Shown here: piece by piece, positions 30,316-39,565 of the stretch
How the letters are laid out: each line of letters starts with the position of its first letter
Numbering within the stretch: position 1 is the first letter of the stretch
Assembly: GCF_916618895.1 (NCBI RefSeq)
Contig: NZ_OU745391.1
Coordinates: 1,240,001 to 1,304,000 of the forward strand
Length of the DNA stretch: 64,000 nucleotides
DNA from: Pseudoclavibacter sp. Marseille-Q3772
GTDB lineage: Bacteria > Actinomycetota > Actinomycetes > Actinomycetales > Microbacteriaceae
Direction of reading: 5' to 3'
Translations under genes and position numbers: made by a program
The notes under the pieces: model-generated
What the model was told of the DNA's origin: nothing
The model's input: the letters and a program-made list of their open reading frames with translations, nothing else
Database searches by the model: none

Positions 30316-31202
30316 CCGGTCAGTTCTGCGACCCGTGCCACGCTGAGCCGGTCGTTGACCAACAGCAGCTGTGCCTGCTGCATCCGCAATCGAGTGAGGT
30401 ACGCCATCGGAGTCTCCCCCACCACTGCAACGAACCGCGCGCTAAAGAGCGAACGAGATACGTTCGCGACCGACGCCAGCGCGGCAACATCCCAGTCCCT
30501 GCCCGGCGACTCGTGCATCGCCGCGATGGCAGGACCAAGCCGGTCATCGTTAGCTGCCGTAAACCAGCCTGCGTCAGCGTGCCCGGCGATCCAAGTGCGA
30601 ATAACCTGAACGACGATGATGTCCGCGAGCCGAGAGGCCACGACGTCGCCGCCCACCCGGCTCGCGGCGAGTTCGTCGCCCATGAGTCGGATTGAGTCGA
30701 GGATGCCCGAGTTTGCGGCGACCGATTCGCGTGTCATGACGAGTACCGGCGGCAGGTGACGCGCCATCTCGCGCGCCGCGAGGCTCTCGAACCCGACAAT
30801 CCCACAAATAAGTCGTGTGGCTGCTCCGCCACCGCCGTGCACAAGTCGAGAGTGCTGAGGGCCGAGGTATTCCTGCGGGAGCTGGTCGACTCGAGGGCAT
30901 TGCGGATGCGGTGTGTCGGCGCTGTCGTTGACGCTGTGCAGGATGTGGCCGCGACCGTGCGGCACAAGCGCGATGTCGCCCGATCGAAGTTGGAGGCAGG
31001 TTTCTCCCTCGAGTGCCAGTGTGCACTCGCCCACCGTGACGACGTGGAAGCTAATCGAGTTGGCGATCGCCGGCATCGTAACCCCCCAGGGGTCAGTGAG
31101 TTCAACCTGGCAGTAGAAGTCGCCTCGTAACCGGACGCGATGTAGTAGTTCTTCGAGCCGCGACGTGGCACTGACCGCGGAAACCGGAGATTGCTGAGCC
31201 AT
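30129..31202 (-). CDS. AraC family transcriptional regulator with cupin sensor domain
   Basis: 357 residues from ATG 31202; in-frame starts upstream at 31238-31253 are also possible because no ribosome site stands out. The N-terminal cupin domain has ISFHVVTVGECTLALEG and RSGDIALVPHGRGHIL. The C-terminal double helix-turn-helix shows NVSRSLFSARFVAVVGETP and ELTGYGSEAAFSRAFRRVVG. It is divergent from the NmrA-like oxidoreductase gene, its likely target. The last 35 residues lie beyond the DNA-binding domain and overlap the convergent gene. Confidence 0.9.
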   Translation of the reverse strand: MAQQSPVSAVSATSRLEELLHRVRLRGDFYCQVELTDPWGVTMPAIANSISFHVVTVGECTLALEGETCLQLRSGDIALVPHGRGHILHSVNDSADTPHPQCPRVDQLPQEYLGPQHSRLVHGGGGAATRLICGIVGFESLAAREMARHLPPVLVMTRESVAANSGILDSIRLMGDELAASRVGGDVVASRLADIIVVQVIRTWIAGHADAGWFTAANDDRLGPAIAAMHESPGRDWDVAALASVANVSRSLFSARFVAVVGETPMAYLTRLRMQQAQLLLVNDRLSVARVAELTGYGSEAAFSRAFRRVVGVSPGQWRRSTAEPAEALTERIGTSAVGLATVGVGTATAGTRARQR

Positions 31203-31390
31203 AGATTCATTCTGGCCAAAAATTGATCGTAACTCCATCATTTTGGCGTTCAAATCAAGATCTTCGGCGTATGCATCATACTAACGAGCACCTTGTATCG
31301 ATATTTTTGGACTCGTTGCGGTACGACTCGCAACATCCCATCTCGATTGCGGGGTGAGGGAAGCCCCAGCCGTCATCGTTAGGAGTCCCC

Positions 31391-32248
31391 ATGTTTGTCG
31401 TATCTGGAGCCACGGGCCGTGTCGGATCAGGCGTTGCTGACCACCTGCTCACTGCAGGCGCCCCGGTTCGCGTCCTGGTTCGTCGTGCCGAAACCGTCAC
31501 GCAGTGGGAAGCCAAGGGCGCCGAAGTGGCAGTCACTGATTTGCGCGATAGCGAAACATTGCGAACCGCGCTTGACGGGGCGCAGGCATTCTTTGCGATG
31601 ATGCCCTTCGACCTCACCGTCGCCGACCTTGATGCCTACGCGGGCGAGGTCGCCACATCCGTTGCCACCGCGGTCGCCGCTAGCGGAGTTCCTCACACGG
31701 TGATGCTTTCGTCAGGTGGCGCCGACCTTGCCGAAGGAACCGGCCCGATTCGCGGTCTGCACGTCATGGAAGAGCAGCTGCTTGGCACCTCGACCACGTT
31801 GACCGCGCTTCGTTCGGGTCATTTTCAAGAGAAGCTCGGCGATGTGATGGATGCGGCAAGCAATGAGGGTGTCTTCCCCGTGTTTTCGCGCACCGCGGAT
31901 GAGCCGGTGCCGATGGTCGCTACCCGCGATGTCGCGCAGGTCGCCGCCGAAGCACTGCTCGCGGGTGCCACGACGTCGGAAGCGGTGGATATCGTTGGGC
32001 CCGCGTATACCGAGCGCGAAGTAGCTGAAGCGCTCGGCGCCGAGCTCGGCCGCGACCTCACCGTCATCATCGTTCCGGCAGCGAGCTGGACCGACGCGCT
32101 GACCGAGGCCGGCTTCGACCGCCACATTGCCGAGTCATTAAGCGAGCTGTATCACGCCTACGACGACGGCAAACTCGATCCTCGCGGCGACCGCAGCGTG
32201 ACGGTCACGACTCCGCTAACCGAAACCATCCGGCGTATGCTCGCCTAA
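31391..32248 (+). CDS. NmrA-like NAD(P)-binding oxidoreductase
   Basis: 285 residues. The Rossmann start MFVVSGATGRVGSGVADHLL is followed by PVRVLVRRAETV and MLSSGGADLAEGTGPIRGLH. It belongs to the atypical SDR NmrA/YtfG group, which act as quinone reductases or redox sensors; the usual Tyr-x3-Lys pair is not apparent. The gap to the divergent AraC gene (31203-31390) looks more A/T-rich than its surroundings and probably holds both promoters. The substrate is unknown. Confidence 0.9.
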   Translation: MFVVSGATGRVGSGVADHLLTAGAPVRVLVRRAETVTQWEAKGAEVAVTDLRDSETLRTALDGAQAFFAMMPFDLTVADLDAYAGEVATSVATAVAASGVPHTVMLSSGGADLAEGTGPIRGLHVMEEQLLGTSTTLTALRSGHFQEKLGDVMDAASNEGVFPVFSRTADEPVPMVATRDVAQVAAEALLAGATTSEAVDIVGPAYTEREVAEALGAELGRDLTVIIVPAASWTDALTEAGFDRHIAESLSELYHAYDDGKLDPRGDRSVTVTTPLTETIRRMLA

Positions 32249-32277
32249 CTATCCCGACAGCAGTACCGAGCCGCCAA

Positions 32278-33693
32278 CTAGCAGTTGCGCTCCAGGCCAG
32301 CATCGACCAGGTCGAACGCCGTCATCATGCGCGGGTCATCCATGTAGTCGAGCGGGGAGGCGCTCCAGAACACGGTGACCTGCCGCAGCCCGTCAGCACT
32401 GGACATCGTCAGCGCCCGGTATCCGAGCCCCGAACCCAGGTGGCCGTACACGGTACCGGCCTGCCCGATCTGAATGTGCTCGTGCCCCTCATACTCAACC
32501 AGGCTGCCGGAGCCGGATTCGGGCACCGTGGGCAGCACGTCAAGTCCGGGGTAGCTTGCCTCCGGGTCGGTCTCGAGGGATGGGGATGCGCTCGGTCCCA
32601 CCGTTGCGGATGCGCCAGGCTCGACGGTGGTCGGGCTGGCGCTTGCCTGCGGTTCGGTGGCTGCGGGAGCCTCCACCGGCATCAGCACATCGTGCGATGC
32701 CGCACACTTCGCGCCGCGCCCCTGCACGCCGAGCCCGTACCCGTCGCCGTTCAGCCGCAGCATATAGCCGAGCAGTTCCGGCGGCAGCAGCTGCCCGGTC
32801 ATCAAACCGCGCATAAACGTGTTGACATCGCTAACGGTCGACACGACCCCGCCGGCCCCGTTCCACAGCGAGTTGTCCTGCTCAGTCACATCCACGGACA
32901 GGCCGCCATCGATCCAGTAACCGTGCAGATACGGCGCGGGCATAGCGGTGCCCTCGGGGATGCTGGTCTGCTTCAGCTCCAGCGGCGCAACGATGCGGTC
33001 GTGCAGTTCATCACGCAGGGCGTTCCCGGTGATGTGCTCGATCAGCATCGTGATGATCACATAGTTCGTGTTCGAGTAGTGGAAGCTGCCGCCGGGCTCG
33101 TCTTCCCACGGCTGTTGCAGCGCGAGGTCCACGAGCTCCTGCGGTTTCTTGCCGTGTTTTAGCGTTTCGGGGACCTCCAGCGGGTCGTCCATGGCGAGCG
33201 ATTCGACATAGTCAGGAAGCCCCGAAGTGTGGTTCAGCAGCTGCGCGATGGTGACTTGTTTGCCGTCAACAATGCCCGGCAAATACTCCTCGACCGGGTC
33301 GTCGAGCTTGATCTTGCCCTCGGCCACCAGTTGCAGGGTGATCGTGGCCACCATCGGTTTGGTCAGGGATGCGATTCGAGCGTGTTCGGATGCGGATGCG
33401 GGCGCGTCAGAGCGCACGGACTCCACGCCCTTGGCGTGCGTCCACACTTCATCGCCCTCACGCACTTCCACGAGCACGGCCGGCGCCCCCTGATCGACCA
33501 TCTGCTGCATCAGCGATTCGAGGTCTTCCGTGTTGAAGTCCGCCGTCGCCGTTGGCCGCAGCGGCACGGCCGTGGGCCCGGGTTTCGCACCACCGGCACA
33601 GCCGGTGAGCAACCCGAGCCCGCACAGCAACGTGGCAGCGAGCAGCTTGGTCTTGCGACGGGGGTTCGAGGTGGTGGTTCGCACGGTCGGCAT
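32278..33693 (-). CDS. Serine hydrolase lipoprotein, class C beta-lactamase / PBP4 fold
   Basis: 471 residues. Lipobox LLTGC puts the lipidated Cys at about 32. The active-site SxxK is SLTK within HARIASLTKPMVATITL, and the YxN motif is YSNTNYV. The third motif near the C-terminus resembles GHLGSGLGYRAL. A Ser/Pro/Ala-rich insert (about 350-400) separates the last part. Members are D-alanyl-D-alanine peptidases, esterases or amidases at the outer face of the membrane; true beta-lactamase activity is not implied. It is convergent with the NmrA-like gene. Confidence 0.9.
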   Translation of the reverse strand: MPTVRTTTSNPRRKTKLLAATLLCGLGLLTGCAGGAKPGPTAVPLRPTATADFNTEDLESLMQQMVDQGAPAVLVEVREGDEVWTHAKGVESVRSDAPASASEHARIASLTKPMVATITLQLVAEGKIKLDDPVEEYLPGIVDGKQVTIAQLLNHTSGLPDYVESLAMDDPLEVPETLKHGKKPQELVDLALQQPWEDEPGGSFHYSNTNYVIITMLIEHITGNALRDELHDRIVAPLELKQTSIPEGTAMPAPYLHGYWIDGGLSVDVTEQDNSLWNGAGGVVSTVSDVNTFMRGLMTGQLLPPELLGYMLRLNGDGYGLGVQGRGAKCAASHDVLMPVEAPAATEPQASASPTTVEPGASATVGPSASPSLETDPEASYPGLDVLPTVPESGSGSLVEYEGHEHIQIGQAGTVYGHLGSGLGYRALTMSSADGLRQVTVFWSASPLDYMDDPRMMTAFDLVDAGLERNC

Positions 33694-33767
33694 CGTGTCA
33701 TGCGCAGGTGAGTTTCACGTTAACTGCGAGAAAGCGAAGCGTCGCTGTGGTGGGCTGTGTGCCGCGG

Positions 33768-34556
33768 CTAAACCTGTTTGGACGTGCCGGCGTCGATAAG
33801 GACCTCGGCGCCAACGAGTCCGGTCGTGACCGGCGATGCCAGGAAGGTAATGAGTGCCGCGACCTCCTCCGGCTCAATGAGCCGTCCGGTGCTCATACCG
33901 AACGCTGCGGGCATCCCCTGCATGAAGTCGTCATAGGAAGCGCCGAACGACTCGGCCACCAGGGCACCGAATCCTTCGGGGTCCCGCCACAGACGCGTCC
34001 CTACTGGCCCGGGCGAGACGGTGTTAATCCGCACCCCTTGCGGGCTGAATTCCTCACTGAGACGCTTGGTGAGCGCGTTAAGCGCTGCTTTGGCCTCGCT
34101 ATAGCCAACCGGTCCGGTTGCTGGGATGGTCGCGTTGATTGACGACACGTTCACCATCGCTCCGTGGCTGGCAACCAGGTGAGGCAGGCTTGCGCGAGCC
34201 ATCCGGACCGTGGTGAATAAGTTGCGATCCACCAGGTCGAGCCACTGCTTGTCAGGCACGTCAAGGAATCCCGCGAGCGTCTGGGCGGTGAACTCGCCCG
34301 CACCCACGCAATTCACCACAACGTCGATGCCGCCGCCGAGATTGAGCGCTGCCGCCACGACCGATTCCGCGGCTTCAGGAGCGGTGAGGTCCGCAGCCAC
34401 CACCTCACGGGCCACGGCGGCCAACTCCGGGGTGGGGGTTCGGGTCGCGCCCACCACGTGGGCTCCCTCGGCGGCAAGCGCGCGGGCCGTGGCCAGACCA
34501 ATCCCTCGGCCAGCGCCGGTCACGATAGCGGTCTTGTCGAGCAGTTGGAGGTCCAT
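33768..34556 (-). CDS. Short-chain dehydrogenase/reductase
   Basis: 262 residues, classical SDR. The cofactor motif TGAGRGIGLA lies in residues 13-25, NCVGAGE replaces NNAG, and the catalytic serine precedes the YSEAKAALNALTKRL (YxxxK) helix. The residue after the first cofactor strand suggests NADP(H). It follows the TetR gene by 78 bp on the same strand, a common regulator-target arrangement. Substrate unknown. Confidence 0.92.
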   Translation of the reverse strand: MDLQLLDKTAIVTGAGRGIGLATARALAAEGAHVVGATRTPTPELAAVAREVVAADLTAPEAAESVVAAALNLGGGIDVVVNCVGAGEFTAQTLAGFLDVPDKQWLDLVDRNLFTTVRMARASLPHLVASHGAMVNVSSINATIPATGPVGYSEAKAALNALTKRLSEEFSPQGVRINTVSPGPVGTRLWRDPEGFGALVAESFGASYDDFMQGMPAAFGMSTGRLIEPEEVAALITFLASPVTTGLVGAEVLIDAGTSKQV

Positions 34557-34634
34557 GAGTCCTATTCCTTCACTATTTTGGAATTTTGATTACAGAATGA
34601 GGGTGTGCGTAGCCAGTGGCAAGGTGGTCGATGC

Positions 34635-35213
34635 TCAGACGAGAACGGTCAGGGCGGAATCGATGACGCCGTACAGGGTGTCACGGTCGTGCAGGACGCT
34701 CATCACGCGCAGACCAGCCAGAGTCGTGCCCAGGTGCTCGGCGATCGCCTGAGCATCCTTGTTAGCGCCCACGTCGCCCTCGATCTGGCCTCGGCGGATG
34801 CGGTCAGCGATCCACCCGATGGAGGCATCCTGCATAACCTTTAGGCGGGCAGCCAGATCCGGGTCCGCACCAGCCATTTCAACGATCGTGTTGCCGATCA
34901 GGCAACCTCGGCGTTGCGCCTGCACTAAGTCATCGTCCACGACAGCGCGAAATGTCGCGCGCAGGCATTCGACCGTCGAGCCCGGCTGCTCGAGCAATGC
35001 GTGCGCCATCGCATCCACCTGTGCCTGATACACGTCCAGACACCGAGAGAAGAGCTCGCGCTTACTGTGGAACGCGTTGTAGAGACTGCTGGTGCCCACG
35101 CCAGTAGCCTCGGCAAGCTGGGCGGGGGTGGTGCCGGCATATCCGTGGGTCCAAAACGTCTCCATGGCGCGGTCGAGGACTACGGCCTCGTCGAACTGTC
35201 TGTGGCGTCCCAT
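34635..35213 (-). CDS. TetR/AcrR family transcriptional regulator
   Basis: 192 residues. The N-terminal helix-turn-helix has YAGTTPAQLAEATGVGTSSL and YNAFHSKRELFSRCLDVY. The C-terminal ligand-binding helices match the TetR_C type (RRGCLIGNTIVEMAGADPDLA). It most likely controls itself and the SDR gene downstream. A dyad, TGGAATCAGAGTTCCA, 22 bp upstream of the start is a candidate operator. Confidence 0.93.
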   Translation of the reverse strand: MGRHRQFDEAVVLDRAMETFWTHGYAGTTPAQLAEATGVGTSSLYNAFHSKRELFSRCLDVYQAQVDAMAHALLEQPGSTVECLRATFRAVVDDDLVQAQRRGCLIGNTIVEMAGADPDLAARLKVMQDASIGWIADRIRRGQIEGDVGANKDAQAIAEHLGTTLAGLRVMSVLHDRDTLYGVIDSALTVLV

Positions 35214-35234
35214 GGGACCATGCTACCCCAATAC

Positions 35235-35250
35235 TGGAATCAGAGTTCCA
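35235..35250. promoter_or_regulatory. Candidate operator of the TetR regulator
   Basis: TGGAA, six bases, TTCCA, located 22-37 bp upstream of the tetR-like start codon. A related TTTGGAATTTTG string occurs in the gap before the SDR gene. The inference is from position and symmetry only. Confidence 0.4.
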
Positions 35251-35387
35251 AATATTTCTACCAGCGACCCGATCGGTTCAACACTTGCCATCGACAACCT
35301 TTGGTTGACCGCCCGTGGGGTGAGTCGTTCATCCGGACTCCGCCGCCCTGGATACACAGCCTGCCACCACGCATCCCTGCAACACAC

Positions 35388-35482
35388 GTTGTGGCAAGTT
35401 GCGCATCCAGCCCGCGCTCGTACCAGTTGTGGCAAGTTGTGCACCCTCACTCAGCGGAGAAAGGGGCACAACTCGCCACAAT
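35388..35482. repeat. Family C inverted/direct repeat
   Basis: TTGTGGCAAGTTGTGC (35427-35442) pairs with 35466-35481 at 15 of 16 positions, total 55 bp. A direct copy of the arm, TTGTGGCAAGTTGCGCA, starts at 35389. It occupies the 357 bp gap between the tetR-like gene and the clpB 3' end, which otherwise holds no recognised gene. Confidence 0.7.
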
Positions 35483-35570
35483 CGAGGAGCACGGATGGGG
35501 CACGCGGGCGCGGGGCCTGGGACGCGGGGCCGGGCCACTCGGGTGATCCGCGCCCAGGGCACTGACTCAG

Positions 35571-37718
35571 TTAGGCGCGCACCGCTTCCACCCGCAACCC
35601 GTCGTCGCCGAGATCAACGCGGACCGTATCGCCATCGTGCACGGTACCCGCAAGCAGTTCGCGTGCGAGCCGGTCGTCGATCTCGCGCTGCATCAGTCGA
35701 CGCAGCGGACGCGCACCGTACACGGGATCGTAACCGCGTTCTGCCAGCCACTGGCGTGCATCCTCGCTAACCTCGATCGTGAGCCGTTTCTCAGCCAGAC
35801 GCGCCTCGAGGGTGCGCAGGTTGAAGCCAACGATCGCGGCGAGCTGTTCGGCCGTGAGCGCATCAAACATGACGATCTCGTCGAGTCGGTTAAGGAACTC
35901 GGGCTTGAACGCCTGCCGCACCGCGGCCATTACCGCCTCATGCTGCGCCTGCGGTGCCATCGACGGGTCGATCAGGAACTGCGAACCGAGGTTCGAGGTG
36001 AGGATGAGGATGGTGTTTCGGAAGTCGACCGTGCGGCCCTGCCCGTCGGTGAGGCGGCCGTCGTCGAGCACCTGCAGCAGGAGGTCGAACACCTCGGGGT
36101 GCGCCTTTTCGACCTCGTCGAAGAGCACCACCGAGTACGGGCGGCGGCGAACGGCTTCGGTGAGCTGTCCGCCCTGCTCGTAGCCGACATATCCCGGAGG
36201 GGCACCGACCAGGCGGGCAACGGAGTGCTTCTCGCCGTACTCAGACATATCGATACGCACGATCGCGCGCTCGTCATCAAACAGCAGTTCCGCCAGCGCC
36301 TTCGCCAGCTCGGTCTTACCGACACCGGTTGGCCCGAGGAAGAGGAACGATCCGGTGGGCTTGGACGGGTCGGACACACCGGCACGCGAGCGACGGATCG
36401 CATCCGACACCGCCGTAACCGCCGCATCCTGCCCAACGACCCGCTCGTGCAGTTCGCTTTCGAGGTGCAGCAATTTTTCGCGCTCGGATTGCAGGAGCTT
36501 GCCGACCGGAATACCCGTCCACGCGGCCACGACCCCGGCGATATCTTCGTCGGTGACGTGGTCGTTCACCATCCGCTCGTGCTGCTGTTCGTTGTTTTCG
36601 GCCTCGGCGAGTTCGCGTTCCAGGCCCGGGATTTCGGCGTACAGGATGCGGCTGGCCGCCTCGAGGTTGCCCTGCCGCTGCTCGTTATCGGCGCGCATAC
36701 GTGCGTCGTCGAGCTTGGTTTTAATGTCACCGACGCGGTTAAGGCTCGAGCGCTCTTCGTCCCAGCGGGCTTGGAGCTCATCCAGGCGCGCCTGCTCGCT
36801 GGCCATCGTTTCGCGCAGCGACTCAAGGCGTTCCTTGGAAGCGTCGTCGTGCTCTTTCTTGAGCGCGAGCTCTTCGAGCTTCATGCGGTCGATCTGCCGA
36901 CGCAGCGTGTCGAGCTCGACCGGCGAGGAGTCGATTTCCATCCGCAAGCGCGATGCAGCCTCGTCGATCAGGTCGATGGCCTTATCGGGCAGTTGGCGGG
37001 ATGTGATGTAGCGGTTCGAGAGGGATGCGGCGGCCACCAGCGCGGCGTCGCTGATCGCGACCTTGTGGTGTGCTTCGTAGCGCTCTTTGAGGCCGCGCAG
37101 AATCGCGACCGTGTCTTCAACCGACGGCTCGCCCACGTACACCTGCTGGAAGCGACGCTCGAGTGCGGAGTCCTGCTCGATGAACTCGCGGTACTCGTCG
37201 AGCGTGGTTGCACCGATGAGGCGCAACTCGCCGCGCGCGAGCATAGGTTTGAGCATATTGGCGGCCGAAACACTGGATTCGCCGCCACCGGCGCCCATCA
37301 GCGTGTGTAACTCGTCAATGAAGGTGATGACGCGACCTTCGCTACCGACGATCTCGTCGAGTACCGCCTTCATCCGCTCTTCGAAATCGCCCCGGTACTT
37401 GGCACCGGCGAGGATCGCGGAGATGTCGAGCGAGATCAGTTCTTTGTTTTTTAGGGATTCGGGGACGTCGCCGGCGACGATACGGCGGGCGAGTCCTTCG
37501 ACGACGGCGGTTTTACCGACGCCGGGTTCACCGATCAATACCGGGTTGTTCTTGGTGCGGCGCGTGAGCACCTGGCTGACGCGCCGAATCTCGGCGTCGC
37601 GGCCGATCACCGGGTCGAGTTTTCCAGACCGAGCGATTTCGGTGAGGTTGACGCCGAAGCGTTCGAGTGCGGATTGCGCCTGCTCATCCGGAGCCTGAGC
37701 GCCTTGCATATTGGCCAT
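35571..37718 (-). CDS. clpB: ClpB-type disaggregase lacking the N-terminal domain
   Basis: 715 residues from ATG 37718, which follows AAAGGAG; upstream in-frame starts are weaker. The usual ClpB N domain of about 150 residues is missing and the chain enters the first AAA+ module almost at once ([17 protein letters not shown]). The M-domain coiled coil follows (about 320-430), then the second AAA+ module with [17 protein letters not shown] and [20 protein letters not shown]. With DnaK it rescues aggregated proteins. A HAIR site 47 bp upstream places it in the HspR regulon. Confidence 0.96.
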   Translation of the reverse strand: MANMQGAQAPDEQAQSALERFGVNLTEIARSGKLDPVIGRDAEIRRVSQVLTRRTKNNPVLIGEPGVGKTAVVEGLARRIVAGDVPESLKNKELISLDISAILAGAKYRGDFEERMKAVLDEIVGSEGRVITFIDELHTLMGAGGGESSVSAANMLKPMLARGELRLIGATTLDEYREFIEQDSALERRFQQVYVGEPSVEDTVAILRGLKERYEAHHKVAISDAALVAAASLSNRYITSRQLPDKAIDLIDEAASRLRMEIDSSPVELDTLRRQIDRMKLEELALKKEHDDASKERLESLRETMASEQARLDELQARWDEERSSLNRVGDIKTKLDDARMRADNEQRQGNLEAASRILYAEIPGLERELAEAENNEQQHERMVNDHVTDEDIAGVVAAWTGIPVGKLLQSEREKLLHLESELHERVVGQDAAVTAVSDAIRRSRAGVSDPSKPTGSFLFLGPTGVGKTELAKALAELLFDDERAIVRIDMSEYGEKHSVARLVGAPPGYVGYEQGGQLTEAVRRRPYSVVLFDEVEKAHPEVFDLLLQVLDDGRLTDGQGRTVDFRNTILILTSNLGSQFLIDPSMAPQAQHEAVMAAVRQAFKPEFLNRLDEIVMFDALTAEQLAAIVGFNLRTLEARLAEKRLTIEVSEDARQWLAERGYDPVYGARPLRRLMQREIDDRLARELLAGTVHDGDTVRVDLGDDGLRVEAVRA

Positions 37719-37764
37719 AGTTGGTCTCCTTTCGCTGGCCTGTGCGGGATGCCGACTCAATAAC

Positions 37765-37785
37765 CCTGAGTCGTACTGACTCAAG
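37765..37785. promoter_or_regulatory. HAIR operator upstream of clpB
   Basis: CCTGAGT, seven bases, ACTCAAG: 13 of 14 half-site positions match CTTGAGT-N7-ACTCAAG. It lies 47-67 bp upstream of the clpB start, the expected place for HspR to cover the promoter. Confidence 0.88.
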
Positions 37786-37983
37786 TTTACGACTTTTCCC
37801 AGGTCGCGCAAGGATTATTTTTGCCGGGTCGCCGGCGGCTTCCGCAGCCGCGTCCGCCCTGCCGCCGCATCCGCCCCGCGCCGCCGCATCCGTGCTCTCA
37901 CCCACCCCCATCCGCGTCCGCCCTCCATCTGCGTTGGGGCCTACTTTGCATACCCCACATCCACCTCACCCTGCTCCCTCCCT

Positions 37984-38327
37984 GCGTTTGGGCCCACTTT
38001 GCACAGTAAGTCGCGGTGCAAGTGTGCGAAGTAGGCCCTAACGCACCCTCGTAACCAGCGTTGTGGCCGACTTTGCACAGTAAGTCGCGGTGCAAGTGTG
38101 CAAAGTAGGCCCAAACGCGGGAGAGGGGGGTGGAAGTGTGCAGAGTCGGCCCAAACGCGGGAGAAGGAAGGGCGGGCGCGCGGGGCGTGGATGCGGGGTG
38201 AAGGTGTGCGATGCGGGGGTGAAGGTGCGGAGGTTTGCGATGTGGGCCTGAACGTGGGTGTTGTTTCTCGGTTTGGGCCGACTTTGCACGGTAATTCGGG
38301 TTGGAAGTGTGCAAAGTGGGCCCAAAC
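37984..38327. repeat. Family A inverted repeats, cluster 1 (three full units)
   Basis: Full units at 37986-38042, 38060-38116 and 38271-38327, each exactly 57 bp from GTTNGGG to its complement. Arms read like GTTTGGGCCGACTTTGCAC and its complement, around a conserved centre resembling AGTAATTCGGGTTGCAAG. Single arms lie at about 37932, 38137 and 38236. The cluster fills the 726 bp gap between clpB and the transglycosylase gene; no gene is seen there. Confidence 0.9.
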
Positions 38328-38444
38328 GCTGTTTTCTGAGTGCGCGGCGACCGCTGCTTTGGGTGCGCGGCGCATGCCGGTTTTTTGGGGGCGCGGCGCA
38401 CGCTGGTTTTGGGGGTGCGCGTCGGCTGCAGCGAAGACCGCGAC

Positions 38445-39341
38445 CTAACTCGCGTAGCGCGTGGCCGCATCCGACACCCGCGCCACATACTCCACCGGCA
38501 CGTTGTACGCATGCACTGCAGCGAGCCAGTTCTCCGGAACCGTCAAATCGCCGCCAACAGCGCACAGGTACGCAGCCGCAGAGAGCGCGGCGTCGTCAAT
38601 GTGCTGCGGATCGCGCACACCGTCGCCGTTGCCGTCCTCGCCGTACTCAGCCCAGGTCTGCGGGGTGAACTGCATCGGCCCAACCGCCCGGTCAAGCTCT
38701 GCATCCCCATCCAATGCCCCACCGTCGGTGTCGCCAATGTGGTCGACCCCGTCACCATCAAGCGGTACACCGACGAGCTCCGGCTCTACCCGCCCGCCGG
38801 CAGTGATCTTCCCGCCACGAAGCGTGCCGTGCGCCGATTCGACCTCGCCGATCCCCGCGAGCGTATTCCAGCCGAGCCCGCACGACGGGAACCGTTGCTC
38901 AATGGCAAGCGCAGCGCCCGCGTATGCCCGCAGCGCTCGCTCCGGAATGTCGAAGCGAGCGGCAGTTTCGTGCACCCAAGAAGCGTCGGGGAGGGATGCG
39001 ATCCGCAAGCCGGCAGCGTCCGTTTCGGCGGGGTGCGGCGAGGGATCCGGTCCTGGTTCCGCCAGCTCGGGTCGCTCCGCAGCGCTGGGTGCATTGAGCG
39101 CCGCGTCCTGCGCAGCGCCGCCCGAAGCGGGCCAACGTAGTATGCCTGTGGCCGCCATGCCGCCAACGATCATGGCGATCAGTCCGCACACCGCGAGCGC
39201 GATCAGCAACACCGGTGGGCGGCCAGGCGGCCGGTGGTGCTCCTCCGCGACCAACGGCGCATCATCCGGGGAGGAACCGCCAAACTTGCCGCTGTCCGCT
39301 GGTGCCGTCTCACCGCTCACAATCAGCGGTTCTTCACTCAT
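38445..39341 (-). CDS. Lytic murein transglycosylase, membrane-anchored
   Basis: 298 residues from ATG 39341. One membrane helix (VLLIALAVCGLIAMIVGGMA) lies near residue 45-65, then an Ala/Pro linker and a soluble-lytic-transglycosylase-like domain. The catalytic glutamate is in TLAGIGEVESAHG, and the fold continues with ELDRAVGPMQFTPQTWAEYG and HIDDAALSAAAYLCAVGGDL. It cleaves peptidoglycan glycan strands from the outer side of the membrane. It stands alone between two repeat-filled gaps. Confidence 0.9.
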   Translation of the reverse strand: MSEEPLIVSGETAPADSGKFGGSSPDDAPLVAEEHHRPPGRPPVLLIALAVCGLIAMIVGGMAATGILRWPASGGAAQDAALNAPSAAERPELAEPGPDPSPHPAETDAAGLRIASLPDASWVHETAARFDIPERALRAYAGAALAIEQRFPSCGLGWNTLAGIGEVESAHGTLRGGKITAGGRVEPELVGVPLDGDGVDHIGDTDGGALDGDAELDRAVGPMQFTPQTWAEYGEDGNGDGVRDPQHIDDAALSAAAYLCAVGGDLTVPENWLAAVHAYNVPVEYVARVSDAATRYAS

Positions 39342-39565
39342 ACACACCACCTAGCGCCACCCCGCCAGCGCGAACCGGCCACGCCAGCACCATCCGGCCG
39401 CACCAGCGCGAACGAACGAGACCAGTGCGCCTCGCGAACCGGCCCCACCGCGCAAACGGGCCGCACCAGCGCGAAAACCAGCCCCGCCAGCGCGAACCCA
39501 GCACCGAACTCAACCAGCGCAAACCAGCCCGACCAGCACCAAAAACCCAGCACCAACCACCAACA
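39342..39565. repeat. Degenerate CCAGCGCGAACC-type short repeats
   Basis: The 224 bp gap holds about ten imperfect copies of a CACCAGCGCGAACC-like string in one orientation, at irregular spacing. No gene or hairpin with a U-tract is evident. It separates the transglycosylase from the surface protein of the metal-transport island. Confidence 0.6.

Noticed and set aside
32278..33693. Antibiotic-resistance beta-lactamase
   Set aside because: SxxK and YxN are shared by the whole serine-hydrolase clan; the lipobox and inserts fit a wall-acting or esterase member better.
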